NCBI RefSeq assembly: GCF_000423225.1
Contig: NZ_KE383991.1
Coordinates: 134,217-198,216, forward strand
Length of the DNA: 64,000 bases
Reading direction: 5' to 3'
Source: Kaistia adipata DSM 17808
Lineage (GTDB): Bacteria; Pseudomonadota; Alphaproteobacteria; Rhizobiales; Kaistiaceae
The notes below the pieces were generated by a model that ran no database searches, had not been told where the DNA came from, and saw nothing but the letters and a program-made list of their open reading frames with translations. The translations under genes were made by a program, and so were the position numbers. How positions within the stretch are numbered: position 1 is the stretch's first letter; each line of letters opens with the position of its first letter. Positions 27,352 through 36,494 of this stretch are shown here, in pieces.

Positions 27352-28176
27352 TCAGCGCGAGCGCGGCGACGCCGGCGGCAGCGGCGGCAGGTCGGTCTCC
27401 GGTTCCGTCGCCTCATCGGGCTCCGTCACGCCCTGCAGCGCGAGATCGAGATCGGCGAAGAAGGCGCGGATCCGCCGCACATTGTCGCCGAGGTCGTGCG
27501 CGCCGATGCGGCCGGCGGAACGCATGTCGACCAGCGTCCCGTCATCGTCGGAGATGATGCGGATCGAGACGTCGACCGGCAGGGCGAGCACCAGCGTCTT
27601 GGCGACGGCCTCGATGCCGGCATCCGCGACCTCGAGATCCGGCCCGTTGGCGGCCGCGATCTTCCATCCACGAGCCTCGACCAGCTTCATCGCCGCCGTG
27701 AAGGCGCGCTCCGGCGTCACCGGATAATGCCGGGCGACGATGTCCGGATAGGTCCGCTGCTGCGCTTCCATGTCCGCCGCGTCGGGCGCCGGATGCGCCT
27801 GGATGCCGGGCGCCGTGAAGGCGGGGGGATCGATCGGGTCGGTGGAAACGTCGGAAAGCCGCGGCAGCCGCAGCATCTCGGCCATGACGAAGGCCGGCAT
27901 GGCGAGAATGACAAGCGCCAGCAGGGAGCCCGCCAGCGCGGGGCCAAAACCGCGAACGCCCTCGACCCAGATGTCGCGCATGGCGAGGCCGCCCATCACC
28001 AGCGCCAGCAGCGCGAGCCCCCAGGCGATGGCGATCGCGACGAAGAGCGGAATGACGTCGATCCACTCGTAGCGATGCAGCACGCCCGCGACGATCAGGA
28101 TCGGAATCGGCAACAGGGAGAGGCGCAGCGACCAGTTGGCCGTGCCGGCCTCGCGCTCGAAGGGACGCGCCGTCAT
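27352..28176 (-). CDS. DUF1499 membrane protein
   Basis: 274 residues. Three hydrophobic segments (about 18-35, 38-62, 78-100) are followed by a soluble domain starting 'LSDVSTDPIDPPAF' and containing 'RTYPDIVARHYPV', 'ARGWKIAAANG' and 'DMRSAGRIGAHDLGDN', which match DUF1499. The function is unknown. The soluble part would face either the periplasm or cytoplasm; topology is not certain from sequence. Confidence 0.8.
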   Translation of the reverse strand: MTARPFEREAGTANWSLRLSLLPIPILIVAGVLHRYEWIDVIPLFVAIAIAWGLALLALVMGGLAMRDIWVEGVRGFGPALAGSLLALVILAMPAFVMAEMLRLPRLSDVSTDPIDPPAFTAPGIQAHPAPDAADMEAQQRTYPDIVARHYPVTPERAFTAAMKLVEARGWKIAAANGPDLEVADAGIEAVAKTLVLALPVDVSIRIISDDDGTLVDMRSAGRIGAHDLGDNVRRIRAFFADLDLALQGVTEPDEATEPETDLPPLPPASPRSR

Positions 28177-28420
28177 GCCGTCACACCGACCCGCCAGGCA
28201 GGTTTGACGGATGCGAATTCCGTGGCCGCATGTGCGCGCATTCCCACCTGTTCCTCACCTGCAACAAGCCCACACGAAAATTGACAATGACATCCGCATC
28301 TTAACGGGTTGGTAAACCACGAATCCGCCATACTTGAATCTCATATGCGCATCCCCGGCGGCCAGCAGGCGCAAGATCAGTACGGCCTCCGGAGGAAATG
28401 CTCAGGAATTCGAGACTATC

Positions 28421-28606
28421 ATGACCCAGGAAAAGCACCCGCCCTTCCGCTCCAAGGCTCAACGCGAGCAGGAGCAGGACCTGCAGGCCAAGTACGGCGA
28501 ACTCGGCAACCCCGAGATCGTCGCTGCCATCCTGCAGAAGAAGAAGCTCGAGCAGCAGCTCCAGCCGCAGATGCAGGCCGCGCTGACGCCGAACGAGCGG
28601 GACTGA
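28421..28606 (+). CDS. Small charged protein of unknown function, 61 aa
   Basis: A Gln/Lys/Glu-rich helical protein ('SKAQREQEQDLQAKYGELG', 'AAILQKKKLEQQLQPQM'). The ATG overlaps the stop of a possible 8-codon leader frame at 28398-28424. No family is recognised. An in-frame ATG at 28334 has no ribosome binding site. Codon usage resembles its neighbours, which supports it being real. Confidence 0.6.
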   Translation: MTQEKHPPFRSKAQREQEQDLQAKYGELGNPEIVAAILQKKKLEQQLQPQMQAALTPNERD

Positions 28607-28751
28607 CACGCAAGATCGGGCATCGCTCGCCGGCCGCCGTGGCCAGCGTCAGACGATGCTTGCCGTCCCACCCCCGGGGGACGTCACGCCGCGCCAAGGC
28701 GCGGCAGGCGGCGTGTGAACACGTTCCGCCCCTCCTCGCGCCTGTCGCGCG

Positions 28752-29372
28752 TCACCCCCACGCCTGCCAGAGCAGCGACGCCGCGATCGACAGCATGACC
28801 AGGCCGATCAGGACATCGAGAATCTGCCAGGCGACCGGCCGCGCGAACAGCGGCGCCAGCAGCCGTGCGCCAAAGCCGAGCGTATAGAACCAGACACCGG
28901 ACGCCAGCATGGCGCCGAGCCCGAACGCGACCCGAGCCTCGCCCGCGTGGCGGCCGGAAAGCGAGCCGAGCAGCACCACCGTATCCAGATAGACATGCGG
29001 ATTGAGGAAGGTCAGCGCGGCCACCATCGCCAGCGCCGGCCCGAGCCGTATCTCGGCCCCTCCCACGGCGGACAGCGCGTTCGAGCGGAAGGCCCGGCGC
29101 ATCGCCATCACGCCATAGCTGATCAGGAAGGCGGCGCCCGCCAGCGTCACCCAAAAGAGCACCGTCGGCGCCGCTTGAACGACCGAACCGAGGCCGCCGG
29201 CGCCGGCGGCGATCAGGAGCGCGTCCGAGAGGAAGCAGAAGGTCGCGATCGGAAACACGTGGCTGCGCGCCAGGCCCTGGCGAAGCACGAAGGCGTTCTG
29301 CGCGCCGATGGCGACGATGAGGCTGGCGCCGAGGAGGAAGCCCTCCACGGCCGGCCGCAGGAGTTCGGACAT
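28752..29372 (-). CDS. argO: LysE/ArgO family amino acid exporter
   Basis: 206 residues, about six membrane segments. 'LIVAIGAQNAFVLRQGL' is the LysE/ArgO N-terminal signature, and 'LTFLNPHVYLDTVVLLGS' the conserved central loop. These closely match ArgO-type basic amino acid exporters that expel arginine or lysine. The usual LysG/ArgP regulator is not adjacent. Start at ATG 29372. Confidence 0.88.
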   Translation of the reverse strand: MSELLRPAVEGFLLGASLIVAIGAQNAFVLRQGLARSHVFPIATFCFLSDALLIAAGAGGLGSVVQAAPTVLFWVTLAGAAFLISYGVMAMRRAFRSNALSAVGGAEIRLGPALAMVAALTFLNPHVYLDTVVLLGSLSGRHAGEARVAFGLGAMLASGVWFYTLGFGARLLAPLFARPVAWQILDVLIGLVMLSIAASLLWQAWG

Positions 29373-29534
29373 GTTGTGGATCCGTCTGGACTAGGCGAGG
29401 AACCGGCGGATGGGCGCGGAGCCGATCGGGCCAGATCTAGGCGAGCCAGCCCGACGCGTCACCCGGAAAATGCGAGCCAGCCCGCGCCTGCGGCAATCCG
29501 AGGCGCTCCCGCCCGGTATTCGCGGATATGGACG

Positions 29535-30281
29535 CTAGAACAGCTTCAACTGGTCGTCGCCAGGCTTCGGCTTGGCCTTTTCGGCGACGGAGCGAGGCGG
29601 CGCCGCGCTCTCGACGACGGCGCGCAGCTGGATCGCGGCATTGTCGTTTCGGAAATTGTTCACCCCCGGCCCGACCGGAATGGGCTCGAACGTGCCGTCC
29701 GGCGGCGGCAGCAGCAGCCGCGACGCGCCCTCGCCCCGCCCGGCATCCAGCCCGAGCCAGAGATCGTACTGATCCGGCTGCACCACCACCGGCATGCGCT
29801 CATGGATCGGCGCGAGCTCGCGATTGGCGGCCGTGGTCAGGATCGTGGCGGTGTCGATGACATTGCCCTTATCGTCGGCCCATTCGTCCCAGAGACCGGC
29901 AAAGGCGATGACGCCCCCCTTGGCCGGCTGCAGATAGAAGGGCTGCTTCCTGCCGTCGGCGCCCTTCTGCCACTCATAGAAGCCGGTGGCGGGAATCAGG
30001 CAGCGGCGATGCCGGAACGCGCCCCGGAAGGCCGGCTTCTCGGCGGCGGTCTCGGAGCGGGCGTTGAACAGCAGTGGCAGGGCGGAGAGGTCCTTGGTCC
30101 AGGACGGGATCAGCCCCCAGCGCACCAGGGCCGGCCGGCGCTCGCCCCGCTCGGCCCGGACGACCAGGATCGGCTGGGTCGGCGCGATGTTGTAGCGCGG
30201 CGGAAACCACTCGATGCGGATCATCGAGAACTCGGCCTCGACGTCCTCCTTCGGCACCGCCAGCGCGTAGCGTCCACACAT
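29535..30281 (-). CDS. yedK: SRAP family abasic-site DNA-protein crosslinker (YedK/HMCES)
   Basis: 248 residues. The initiator Met is followed by the catalytic Cys2 (MCGRYAL), which forms a thiazolidine crosslink with abasic sites in single-stranded DNA after Met removal. Other family residues are visible: 'RYNIAPTQP', 'FNARSET' (Asn/Arg), 'ATGFYEW' (Glu) and 'IHERMPVVV' (His). The start at 30281 is forced by the need for Cys at position 2. I saw no SOS box directly upstream. Confidence 0.93.
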   Translation of the reverse strand: MCGRYALAVPKEDVEAEFSMIRIEWFPPRYNIAPTQPILVVRAERGERRPALVRWGLIPSWTKDLSALPLLFNARSETAAEKPAFRGAFRHRRCLIPATGFYEWQKGADGRKQPFYLQPAKGGVIAFAGLWDEWADDKGNVIDTATILTTAANRELAPIHERMPVVVQPDQYDLWLGLDAGRGEGASRLLLPPPDGTFEPIPVGPGVNNFRNDNAAIQLRAVVESAAPPRSVAEKAKPKPGDDQLKLF

Positions 30282-30422
30282 CCGATTTCTCCGACAGCGG
30301 CCATCGCGGCCATTTGGTAAAGACTTCGTAAGGAAGCGCCGCTAACGATCTGCATCCTATCATCTTCTTCGCTGCGCTTCTGCGGCGGCCAACCATGCCG
30401 TCGCGGACCCAGGAGACGTTTC

Positions 30423-30812
30423 ATGCCGTTCGAGCCGGCGTCGCCGGAAAGCAATTACCTGAATCACGCCGAGGATTTGGCGATGCTTCTTGAGAGTTTG
30501 CCGCATCGGCTCGATCTCGTCGACGGCGTGCTCGCCTGGCGGCCGGCGCAGCGCGGCCCCGTGCTCGGGCGGGCGACCGATCATCGCAGCCGGGTCGCGC
30601 TCGACACGCTGGTGCGGCGGCTCGACCGGCAGGCCGCGGCGGCGCAGGATGCCGTCCGCGAAACCGTCAAGGCCGGCAAGCTCGACCTGCTCTGGACCAT
30701 CGCCGCCGTCACGGAAAAAGAGCTGCGCCCGGCCATCGCCGCGACCCGCGCGGCCCTATCCGCCAGCAGCGGCGAGAAGGAAGACCATGCCTCCCTCGCC
30801 CGCACAGCCTGA
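30423..30812 (+). CDS. Hypothetical helical protein, 129 aa
   Basis: The ATG at 30423 is preceded by AGGAGA (30410-30415). The sequence looks all-helical and soluble ('[25 protein letters not shown]', '[25 protein letters not shown]'). No family recognised. Its 3' end overlaps the NUDIX gene start by 26 nt, so the two are probably translationally coupled. Confidence 0.65.
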   Translation: MPFEPASPESNYLNHAEDLAMLLESLPHRLDLVDGVLAWRPAQRGPVLGRATDHRSRVALDTLVRRLDRQAAAAQDAVRETVKAGKLDLLWTIAAVTEKELRPAIAATRAALSASSGEKEDHASLARTA

Positions 30813-31224
30813 CGCCCCGCCTCCTGTCGGGCCGGTTCTCGGCGTCAGCGTCGCGGTCTGGCGCGATGGCAAGGTGCTGCTGGTCCAGCGCGGGCACGCC
30901 CCCTGGCGCGGCGCCTGGTCGCTGCCGGGCGGACGCGTCGAGCGCGGCGAAAGGCTGGCCGAGGCAGCGGCGCGCGAACTCGCCGAGGAGACGGGACTGA
31001 CTCTCGGCACGCCGCGGCTCGTCGAGGCGCTGGATGCGATCGACCGTGCGGCGGACGGGACGGTGCGGGGGCACTACGTCATCATCGTCTTCACCGCCAC
31101 GGCCGAAGGCACGCCCGAAGCCGCCTCGGACGCAGGCGCCGTCGGATGGTTCGCGCTCGACCAGATCGACGCGCTCACGACGACGCCCGACCTGAAGCGC
31201 ATCCTCGCGCTGTCGGAGCGCTGA
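30787..31224 (+). CDS. NUDIX hydrolase
   Basis: 145 residues with a complete NUDIX box: [20 protein letters not shown] followed by ETG (G-x5-E-x7-REUxEExGU). The family hydrolyses nucleoside diphosphates linked to another moiety; the substrate cannot be read. The ATG at 30787 follows GAAGGAAG and lies within the preceding gene. Confidence 0.88.
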   Translation: MPPSPAQPDAPPPVGPVLGVSVAVWRDGKVLLVQRGHAPWRGAWSLPGGRVERGERLAEAAARELAEETGLTLGTPRLVEALDAIDRAADGTVRGHYVIIVFTATAEGTPEAASDAGAVGWFALDQIDALTTTPDLKRILALSER

Positions 31225-31299
31225 GACCTTGCAGGCCGGAACGCGGCGAAGGATGATCCGCCGGCACGCGGCAGGCCCAACGGGCGGAGACATCGGGAC

Positions 31300-31734
31300 T
31301 TGAGCATCAGGAGAGCGATCCGAACAGCCGGACGGGTGGTGCGGCCGGCCCTGCTCGCGCTCGCGCTCGCCGGCGCGCTGGCGCCCTTCCCTGTCCAGGC
31401 GCAGGGGACGCCGCCTCCGGCCGCCCCCGCCGACCCGCCCTATGAGCAGCAATTGCAGCGGCTGGCCGAGATCCTCGGCGCGCTGCACTATCTCCGCCCG
31501 CTCTGCGGCGCCGAGGAGCCGGCAGTCTGGCGCGACCAGATGGACCAGCTGCTGGCGGCCGAGGAACCGACCCCGGATCGCCGGGCCCGGCTCGTCTCGC
31601 AGTTCAACCACGGCTTCTCCAGCTTCGCTTCCGTCTATCGCAGCTGCACGCCGGCGGCGCTCGCCGCGGTCGACCGCTACATGGCCGAAGGCACCCGACT
31701 GACGCGCGACATCACCGCGCGCTACGGCCGCTGA
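31300..31734 (+). CDS. Secreted TIGR02301-like protein
   Basis: 144 residues beginning at a TTG codon (31300), with GGAGA 9 nt upstream. A signal peptide (cleavage near VQA-QG) precedes a small helical domain: 'LAEILGALHYLRPLC' and 'VSQFNHGFSSFASVYRSC', with two Cys likely forming a disulfide. This pattern matches the TIGR02301 family of alphaproteobacterial periplasmic proteins of unknown function. It is 75 nt downstream of the NUDIX gene. Confidence 0.75.
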   Translation: MSIRRAIRTAGRVVRPALLALALAGALAPFPVQAQGTPPPAAPADPPYEQQLQRLAEILGALHYLRPLCGAEEPAVWRDQMDQLLAAEEPTPDRRARLVSQFNHGFSSFASVYRSCTPAALAAVDRYMAEGTRLTRDITARYGR

Positions 31735-31868
31735 ATCGCCTCGCGCCATGTTAACCAAACCGGTCGAATTGTTATCGGCACGTTAACCCCTTCTTCAGGA
31801 TCCGGGCCCGGGCGCCGCCCGACGTGCTACGTTGAGGTCAGGGCGATTCGTTTTTCTCGCCCGGAGTG

Positions 31869-32138
31869 ATGCGCAAGACAGGCGGCCCCATGGAACACGA
31901 ACCGGACGAGATCGAGATTGCGGAACAGAAACGCGCCGCGCTCGCCTATCTGACCGAGGCCTGGGACGAGGCGATCGCCGAGGGCATCGAGCCCGACATC
32001 CTGGCCCATGCCGCGCTCTTCGCCGCCCTCTCCGACCTGATCGACACCTATGGCGAGGACGCCGTCGCCGATCTCGCCGTCTCGCTGCCGGACCGAATCC
32101 GCCGCGGCGAGTTCACGCTCCAGCGCACCATCCAGTAG
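31869..32138 (+). CDS. Hypothetical acidic protein, 89 aa
   Basis: A small acidic helical protein ('LAYLTEAWDEAIAEGIEP', 'AALFAALSDLIDTYGEDAVADL'). GGAG at 31863-31866 lies only 2 nt before ATG 31869, so ATG 31890 (82 aa) is a real alternative. No membrane segment or signal. I do not recognise the family. Confidence 0.6.
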   Translation: MRKTGGPMEHEPDEIEIAEQKRAALAYLTEAWDEAIAEGIEPDILAHAALFAALSDLIDTYGEDAVADLAVSLPDRIRRGEFTLQRTIQ

Positions 32139-32271
32139 GCCGCCACCACCGCCTTCCCCCGTCGGCCGCGACTTGCGGCACATGTGCCGCACCGGCGTTC
32201 TTTTGACCGCCGGCGCTTGGCCCTGCCCGACCGCTCCGCTATGACTGGCTGACGATTCTCGGGAGGCAGGC

Positions 32272-32952
32272 ATGCTCACGCGGTGGACGATGGCTGGGGT
32301 TGCGGTCGCGATGACGGCGCTCGGCGCGACAGGCGCCCACGCGCTCGCCAGCGGCGAGAGCAAACCGGTCCAGACCCAGCGCATCGTCATTCCGCCGGAC
32401 CCGGTCGACGAGGACGGCGCGACCGCCTCCGATCCGACCGATGCCGCCGCCGCGCCGGCGACGATCACGCCGGACGAGCCGCTGCCGACGATCGAATACG
32501 ACGTCTCCAAGCTGCCCGAGCCCGTCCGCAAGCTGCGTGAAAAGCTGCTCGAGGCGGCGAAGACCGGCGACATCGAGAAGCTGAGGCCGATCATCGACGC
32601 CAATGGCTCGCCGCCCAATCTCGGCGCCGATTCGAGCCAGGAGCAGGACCCGATCGCCTTCCTGAAGTCGCAGTCGGGCGATGCCGAGGGCCGCGAGGTG
32701 CTGGCGATCCTGAGCGAGGTCCTCGACGCCGGCTATGTCCATGTCGACATCGGCACGCCGCAGGAAAGCTACGTCTGGCCGTATTTCGCGCGCTACCCGA
32801 TCAACGATCTGACGCCGCCGCAGATGGTCGAGCTGTTCCGCATCCTCACCTCCTCCGACTATGACGAGATGAAGAGCTTCGGCGCCTATCTGTTCTACCG
32901 CGTCGGCATCGCCCCGGACGGCACCTGGACCAATTTCGAGGTCGGCGACTGA
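32272..32952 (+). CDS. Conserved-looking secreted protein of unknown function
   Basis: 226 residues. Signal peptide (1-25, cleavage near AHA-LA), a Pro/Asp/Ala-rich linker (about 30-70), then a globular domain with 'VRKLREKLLEAAKTGDIEKL' and 'PYFARYPINDLTPPQMVELF' and a C-terminal 'GIAPDGTWTNFEVGD'. The ribosome binding site GGGAGG is well placed. It is periplasmic or lipid-free surface; the function cannot be assigned. Confidence 0.7.
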   Translation: MLTRWTMAGVAVAMTALGATGAHALASGESKPVQTQRIVIPPDPVDEDGATASDPTDAAAAPATITPDEPLPTIEYDVSKLPEPVRKLREKLLEAAKTGDIEKLRPIIDANGSPPNLGADSSQEQDPIAFLKSQSGDAEGREVLAILSEVLDAGYVHVDIGTPQESYVWPYFARYPINDLTPPQMVELFRILTSSDYDEMKSFGAYLFYRVGIAPDGTWTNFEVGD

Positions 32953-33020
32953 CCGCCGGCGCTTGACGCCTTCACGCGTTCATGATTTGTTCTCGTCATT
33001 CCCAATGGAGAGACGAGATC

Positions 33021-33434
33021 ATGACGGGTATGCAGTTTCATCGCGGCCGGTTGATCGATCACATCCAGCTTGTGGTCGAGGACTACGAGGCCAGCCGCCG
33101 CTTCTATGAAGCGGTACTTGGCGTGCTCGGCGTTCCGGTCCTTGCCGGCAACGGCTATTTCTTCGCGGATGATTTCTGCGTCAGCAGCGGCGCGCCGCCG
33201 ACCGGCCGCTGCCACCTCGCCTTCCAGGCGAAGGACCAGGCGACGGTCGATGCCTTCTACGCCGCAGGCCTCGCAGCCGGTGGCCGCGACAATGGCGCAC
33301 CGGGTCCGCGCGATTATCATCCGAATTACTACGCGGCGTTCCTGCTCGATCCGGCTGGCAACAACATCGAGGCGGTCAACCACGGCCCGGCGACGCGGAG
33401 CGCGGCCTCCGTCGTGATCGAGGCCGCGCCCTGA
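33021..33434 (+). CDS. VOC (glyoxalase-like) family protein
   Basis: 137 residues, one VOC module: 'LIDHIQLVVEDYEASRRFYEAVL' (His ligand) through 'PAGNNIEAVNHG' (Glu ligand). Such single-domain proteins dimerise to form metal sites; substrate unknown. Start at ATG 33021 after GGAGAGACGAG. Convergent with pyrC, 15 nt apart. Confidence 0.85.
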   Translation: MTGMQFHRGRLIDHIQLVVEDYEASRRFYEAVLGVLGVPVLAGNGYFFADDFCVSSGAPPTGRCHLAFQAKDQATVDAFYAAGLAAGGRDNGAPGPRDYHPNYYAAFLLDPAGNNIEAVNHGPATRSAASVVIEAAP

Positions 33435-33449
33435 ATTGTCGTGAGGCGC

Positions 33450-34784
33450 TCAGCCGCGCGGCAGCGCCTCGACGAAGGTCATCGGCTCGCCCGTCGAGGG
33501 CTCGGTCAGCTCGCCTTCCCACATGACGCGGCGGCCGCGCACGATCGTGCCGACCGGCCAGCCGATGACGCGCTTGCCGTCATAGGGCGTCCAGGCGGCG
33601 CGCGAGGCGATCCACTTGTTGGTGATCGTCTCGCGGCGCTTCATGTCGACGATGGTCAGGTCCGCGTCGTAGCCGACGGCGATGCGGCCCTTGCGGGCGA
33701 TGCCGAAGATGCGGGACGGGCCGGCCGAGGTCAGGTCGACCAGCCGCTCCAGCGTCAGGCGGCCGGCATTGACGTGGTCGAGCATGATCGGCACCAGCGT
33801 CTGCACCCCGGTCATGCCGGAGGGCGAAGCCGGATAGGGCTTGGCCTTTTCTTCCAGCGTGTGCGGCGCGTGGTCGGAGCCGAGCACGTCGATGATGCCC
33901 TGCGAGATGCCCTTCCAGATGCCGTCACGGTGGCGCTTGTCGCGCACCGGCGGGTTCATCTGCAGCAGCGTGCCGAGCTTCGCATAGTCGTCGGCGGAGA
34001 GCGTCAGGTGGTGCGGCGTCGCCTCGGCCGTGGCGACGTCCTTGTGCAGCGCCAGATAGTCGATCTCCTCGGCGGTCGAGATGTGCAGCACGTGGATGCG
34101 CGCGCCGGTGCGGCGGGCGATCGCGACCAGCCGCTCGGTCGCCTGCATGGCGGCGATCTCGTCGCGCCAGATCGGATGCGAGGACGGGTCGCCCTCGACG
34201 CGCAGGGGCTTGCGCGCCTCGAGCCGCATCTCATCCTCGGAATGGAAGGCGGCGCGGCGGCGGGTCTTCGAGAGAATCGCGGCGATGCCCTCGTCGTCGG
34301 CCACCAGCAGGTTGCCGGTCGAGGAACCGATGAAGACCTTGATGCCGGCGGCGCCCGGCAGGCGCTCCAGCTCGGGGATGTCGTTGACGTTCTCGCGCGT
34401 GCCGCCGACCCAGAAGGCGAAATCGCAATGCATGCGGTGCTTGCCGCGGGCGATCTTGTCGGCCAGCGCCTCGGCGGACGTGGTCGTCGGATTGGTGTTC
34501 GGCATCTCGAAGACGCCGGTCACGCCACCGAGCACGGCGGCGCGCGATCCTGTCTCGAGATCTTCCTTCTGCTCGGCGCCCGGCTCGCGGAAATGCACCT
34601 GGGTATCGACGACACCTGGCAATATGTGCAGCCCGGTGCAGTCGATCACCTTGCCGGCACGGCGCGGGTCGATGTCGCCGATCGCGGCGATTCGCCCGTC
34701 GCGCACCGCGACGTCATGGGTTCCGACGCCGTCCTGATTGACGACCGTTCCGTTCCTGAAGAGATATTCGTAGGTTTCCGACAT
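33450..34784 (-). CDS. pyrC: Dihydroorotase (class I-like)
   Basis: 444 residues, amidohydrolase fold. The DTQVHFREPGAEQKEDLETG motif carries the first two His ligands and 'MPNTNP' is the conserved substrate loop. Lys in 'AGIKVFIGSS' is a candidate carbamylated ligand, followed by 'ARIHVLHIS', 'EATPHHLTL' and 'GSDHAPHT' (catalytic Asp). It converts carbamoyl-aspartate to dihydroorotate in pyrimidine synthesis. ATG 34784 follows GGGAGG; the ATG at 34799 does not. No other pyr gene is adjacent, so a related hydantoinase/allantoinase role is possible, though the motifs favour dihydroorotase. Confidence 0.87.
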   Translation of the reverse strand: MSETYEYLFRNGTVVNQDGVGTHDVAVRDGRIAAIGDIDPRRAGKVIDCTGLHILPGVVDTQVHFREPGAEQKEDLETGSRAAVLGGVTGVFEMPNTNPTTTSAEALADKIARGKHRMHCDFAFWVGGTRENVNDIPELERLPGAAGIKVFIGSSTGNLLVADDEGIAAILSKTRRRAAFHSEDEMRLEARKPLRVEGDPSSHPIWRDEIAAMQATERLVAIARRTGARIHVLHISTAEEIDYLALHKDVATAEATPHHLTLSADDYAKLGTLLQMNPPVRDKRHRDGIWKGISQGIIDVLGSDHAPHTLEEKAKPYPASPSGMTGVQTLVPIMLDHVNAGRLTLERLVDLTSAGPSRIFGIARKGRIAVGYDADLTIVDMKRRETITNKWIASRAAWTPYDGKRVIGWPVGTIVRGRRVMWEGELTEPSTGEPMTFVEALPRG

Positions 34785-34885
34785 GGCCGCCCTCCCCATT
34801 CAAAACCTGATCCGTCAAACTCGGAAGACGGATTGCGCGCAACCGATTAAGGAAGGCGGAACAACTTCACAAGCGCATCCTCTGC

Positions 34886-35791
34886 ATGGGAACCATGTCT
34901 ATGCGTAATGGGTCATTTGCTCGCCTCGGCGATCGCGGCGTCGTTTTCATCGGCGGCCCGGAGGCCGAGACCTTCCTCCAGAACATCGTCACGACCGACA
35001 TGACGGGCGTCGACGCGAAGGGCTCCGGCTTCGGCGCCCTGCTCTCGCCCCAGGGCAAGATCCTGTTCGAATTCATCGTGTTGCGCGGCACCGACGGCTA
35101 TCTGTTCGACCTGCCGCGCGCGCTGGTCGCCGATTTCCTGAAGCGGATGACGCTCTACCGCCTGCGCGCCAAGGTCGAGATCGCCGACCGCAGCGAATCG
35201 AACGCCGTCTATGCCTTCTGGGGCGCCGACACCCCACCCGCGATCGACGGCGTCGTCGCCGCCGACCCGCGCCTCGCGGCGCTCGGCTATCGCGCGGTCG
35301 TCCCGGCCGATGCAGCGCTGGACGTCGCCGGTTATGACGCGGCGACGGAAGCCGACTACCACGCCTGGCGCACCGGCCTGACGGTTCCCGAGGGCGGCCG
35401 CGACTATCCGTTCGGCGACGCCTTCCCGCACGATGTCGACATGGACGATCTCGGCGGACTCGATTTCCGCAAGGGCTGCTATGTCGGCCAGGAGATCGTC
35501 TCGCGCATGGAGCATCGCGGCACGGCGCGCCGTCGCGCCGTCGCGGTCCGGGGCGAAGCGGCCCTGCCCCCGTCCGGCACGCCGATCGAGGCAGACGGCA
35601 AGCCGCTCGGCACGCTCGGCGGCTCGAACGCGGAAGCCGGCATCGGCCTGATCCGGCTCGACAGGGCCAAGCGCGCGCTCGACCTCGGCCATGCCGTGAC
35701 CGCCGGCGGCGTGCCGCTCACCATCACCCTGCCCGCCTTCGCCCGCTTCGGCTGGCCGGCCGGCGTCGACGAGGGGGACGGCACCGCATGA
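34886..35791 (+). CDS. ygfZ: Folate-binding YgfZ family protein
   Basis: 301 residues. The diagnostic KGCYVGQE lies at residues 196-203, and the N-terminal domain resembles the T-protein of the glycine cleavage system. YgfZ/IBA57 proteins support maintenance of certain Fe-S enzymes in a tetrahydrofolate-dependent way. Several Met codons compete at the start (34886, 34895, 34901). The stop overlaps the next gene's start (ATGA), so these two are an operon. Confidence 0.9.
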   Translation: MGTMSMRNGSFARLGDRGVVFIGGPEAETFLQNIVTTDMTGVDAKGSGFGALLSPQGKILFEFIVLRGTDGYLFDLPRALVADFLKRMTLYRLRAKVEIADRSESNAVYAFWGADTPPAIDGVVAADPRLAALGYRAVVPADAALDVAGYDAATEADYHAWRTGLTVPEGGRDYPFGDAFPHDVDMDDLGGLDFRKGCYVGQEIVSRMEHRGTARRRAVAVRGEAALPPSGTPIEADGKPLGTLGGSNAEAGIGLIRLDRAKRALDLGHAVTAGGVPLTITLPAFARFGWPAGVDEGDGTA

Positions 35792-36411
35792 GCTCGCGCC
35801 CGGCCAAGCCGCGCGTCTGGCAGCGTATGCTGTCCGGCCGGCGCCTCGACCTCGCCGACCCGTCGCCCTTCGACATCGAGATCAGCGACATCGCCCACGG
35901 CCTCGCCCGCGTCGCGCGCTGGAACGGCCAGACCGAGGGCGCGCATGCCTTCTCGGTCGCCCAGCATTCGGTGCTGGTCGAGCAGATCGCCACCATGGCG
36001 AAGCCGTCGCTGACGCGCGCCGAGCGACTGGCCGCGCTGCTGCACGACGCGCCGGAATATGTCGTCGGCGACATGATCTCGCCGTTCAAGGCGCTGGTCG
36101 GCGGCGAGTACAAGATCGTCGAGGCGCGGCTGCAGGCGGCGATCCACCTGCGATTCGGGCTGCCGGCGGACCGGCCGGCGGCGCTGACCGACTCGATCAA
36201 GGCGGCCGACCGCGTCGCCGCCTTCTTCGAGGCGACGGGGCTGGCCGGCTTCACCGACGCCGAAGCGGCGAAGTTCTTCGGCCGGCCGCGCGGCATAAGG
36301 CGGGAGCAGCTGGCGCTGGAGCCCTGGACGACGGCGGAAGCGGAACAGGCGTTCCTGCGGCGTTTCGAGGCCCTGCACGACACGGCCGCCGCCGGCAGCA
36401 TTTCGGCGTGA
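35788..36411 (+). CDS. HD-domain hydrolase (YfbR-like)
   Basis: 207 residues. HD metal motifs are clear: 'FSVAQHSVLV' (His), 'ALLHDAPEYVVGDMISPFK' (His-Asp, then Asp) and 'IKAADRVAA' (Asp). This arrangement matches YfbR-type 5'-nucleotidases and related HD hydrolases. The four-base overlap with ygfZ indicates translational coupling, an arrangement I regard as typical of Hyphomicrobiales. Confidence 0.85.
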   Translation: MSSRPAKPRVWQRMLSGRRLDLADPSPFDIEISDIAHGLARVARWNGQTEGAHAFSVAQHSVLVEQIATMAKPSLTRAERLAALLHDAPEYVVGDMISPFKALVGGEYKIVEARLQAAIHLRFGLPADRPAALTDSIKAADRVAAFFEATGLAGFTDAEAAKFFGRPRGIRREQLALEPWTTAEAEQAFLRRFEALHDTAAAGSISA

Positions 36412-36494
36412 CCCGGACGGCGCGAACCACTACATAAGCGTCCCGGGCCCGCGACCGGCCGTCCGGCACACCGACAGGTGCAAGGAGAACAACA

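Noticed and set aside
28281-28309. Promoter starting with TTGACA at 28281
   Set aside because: No acceptable -10 hexamer occurs at 16-18 nt downstream.
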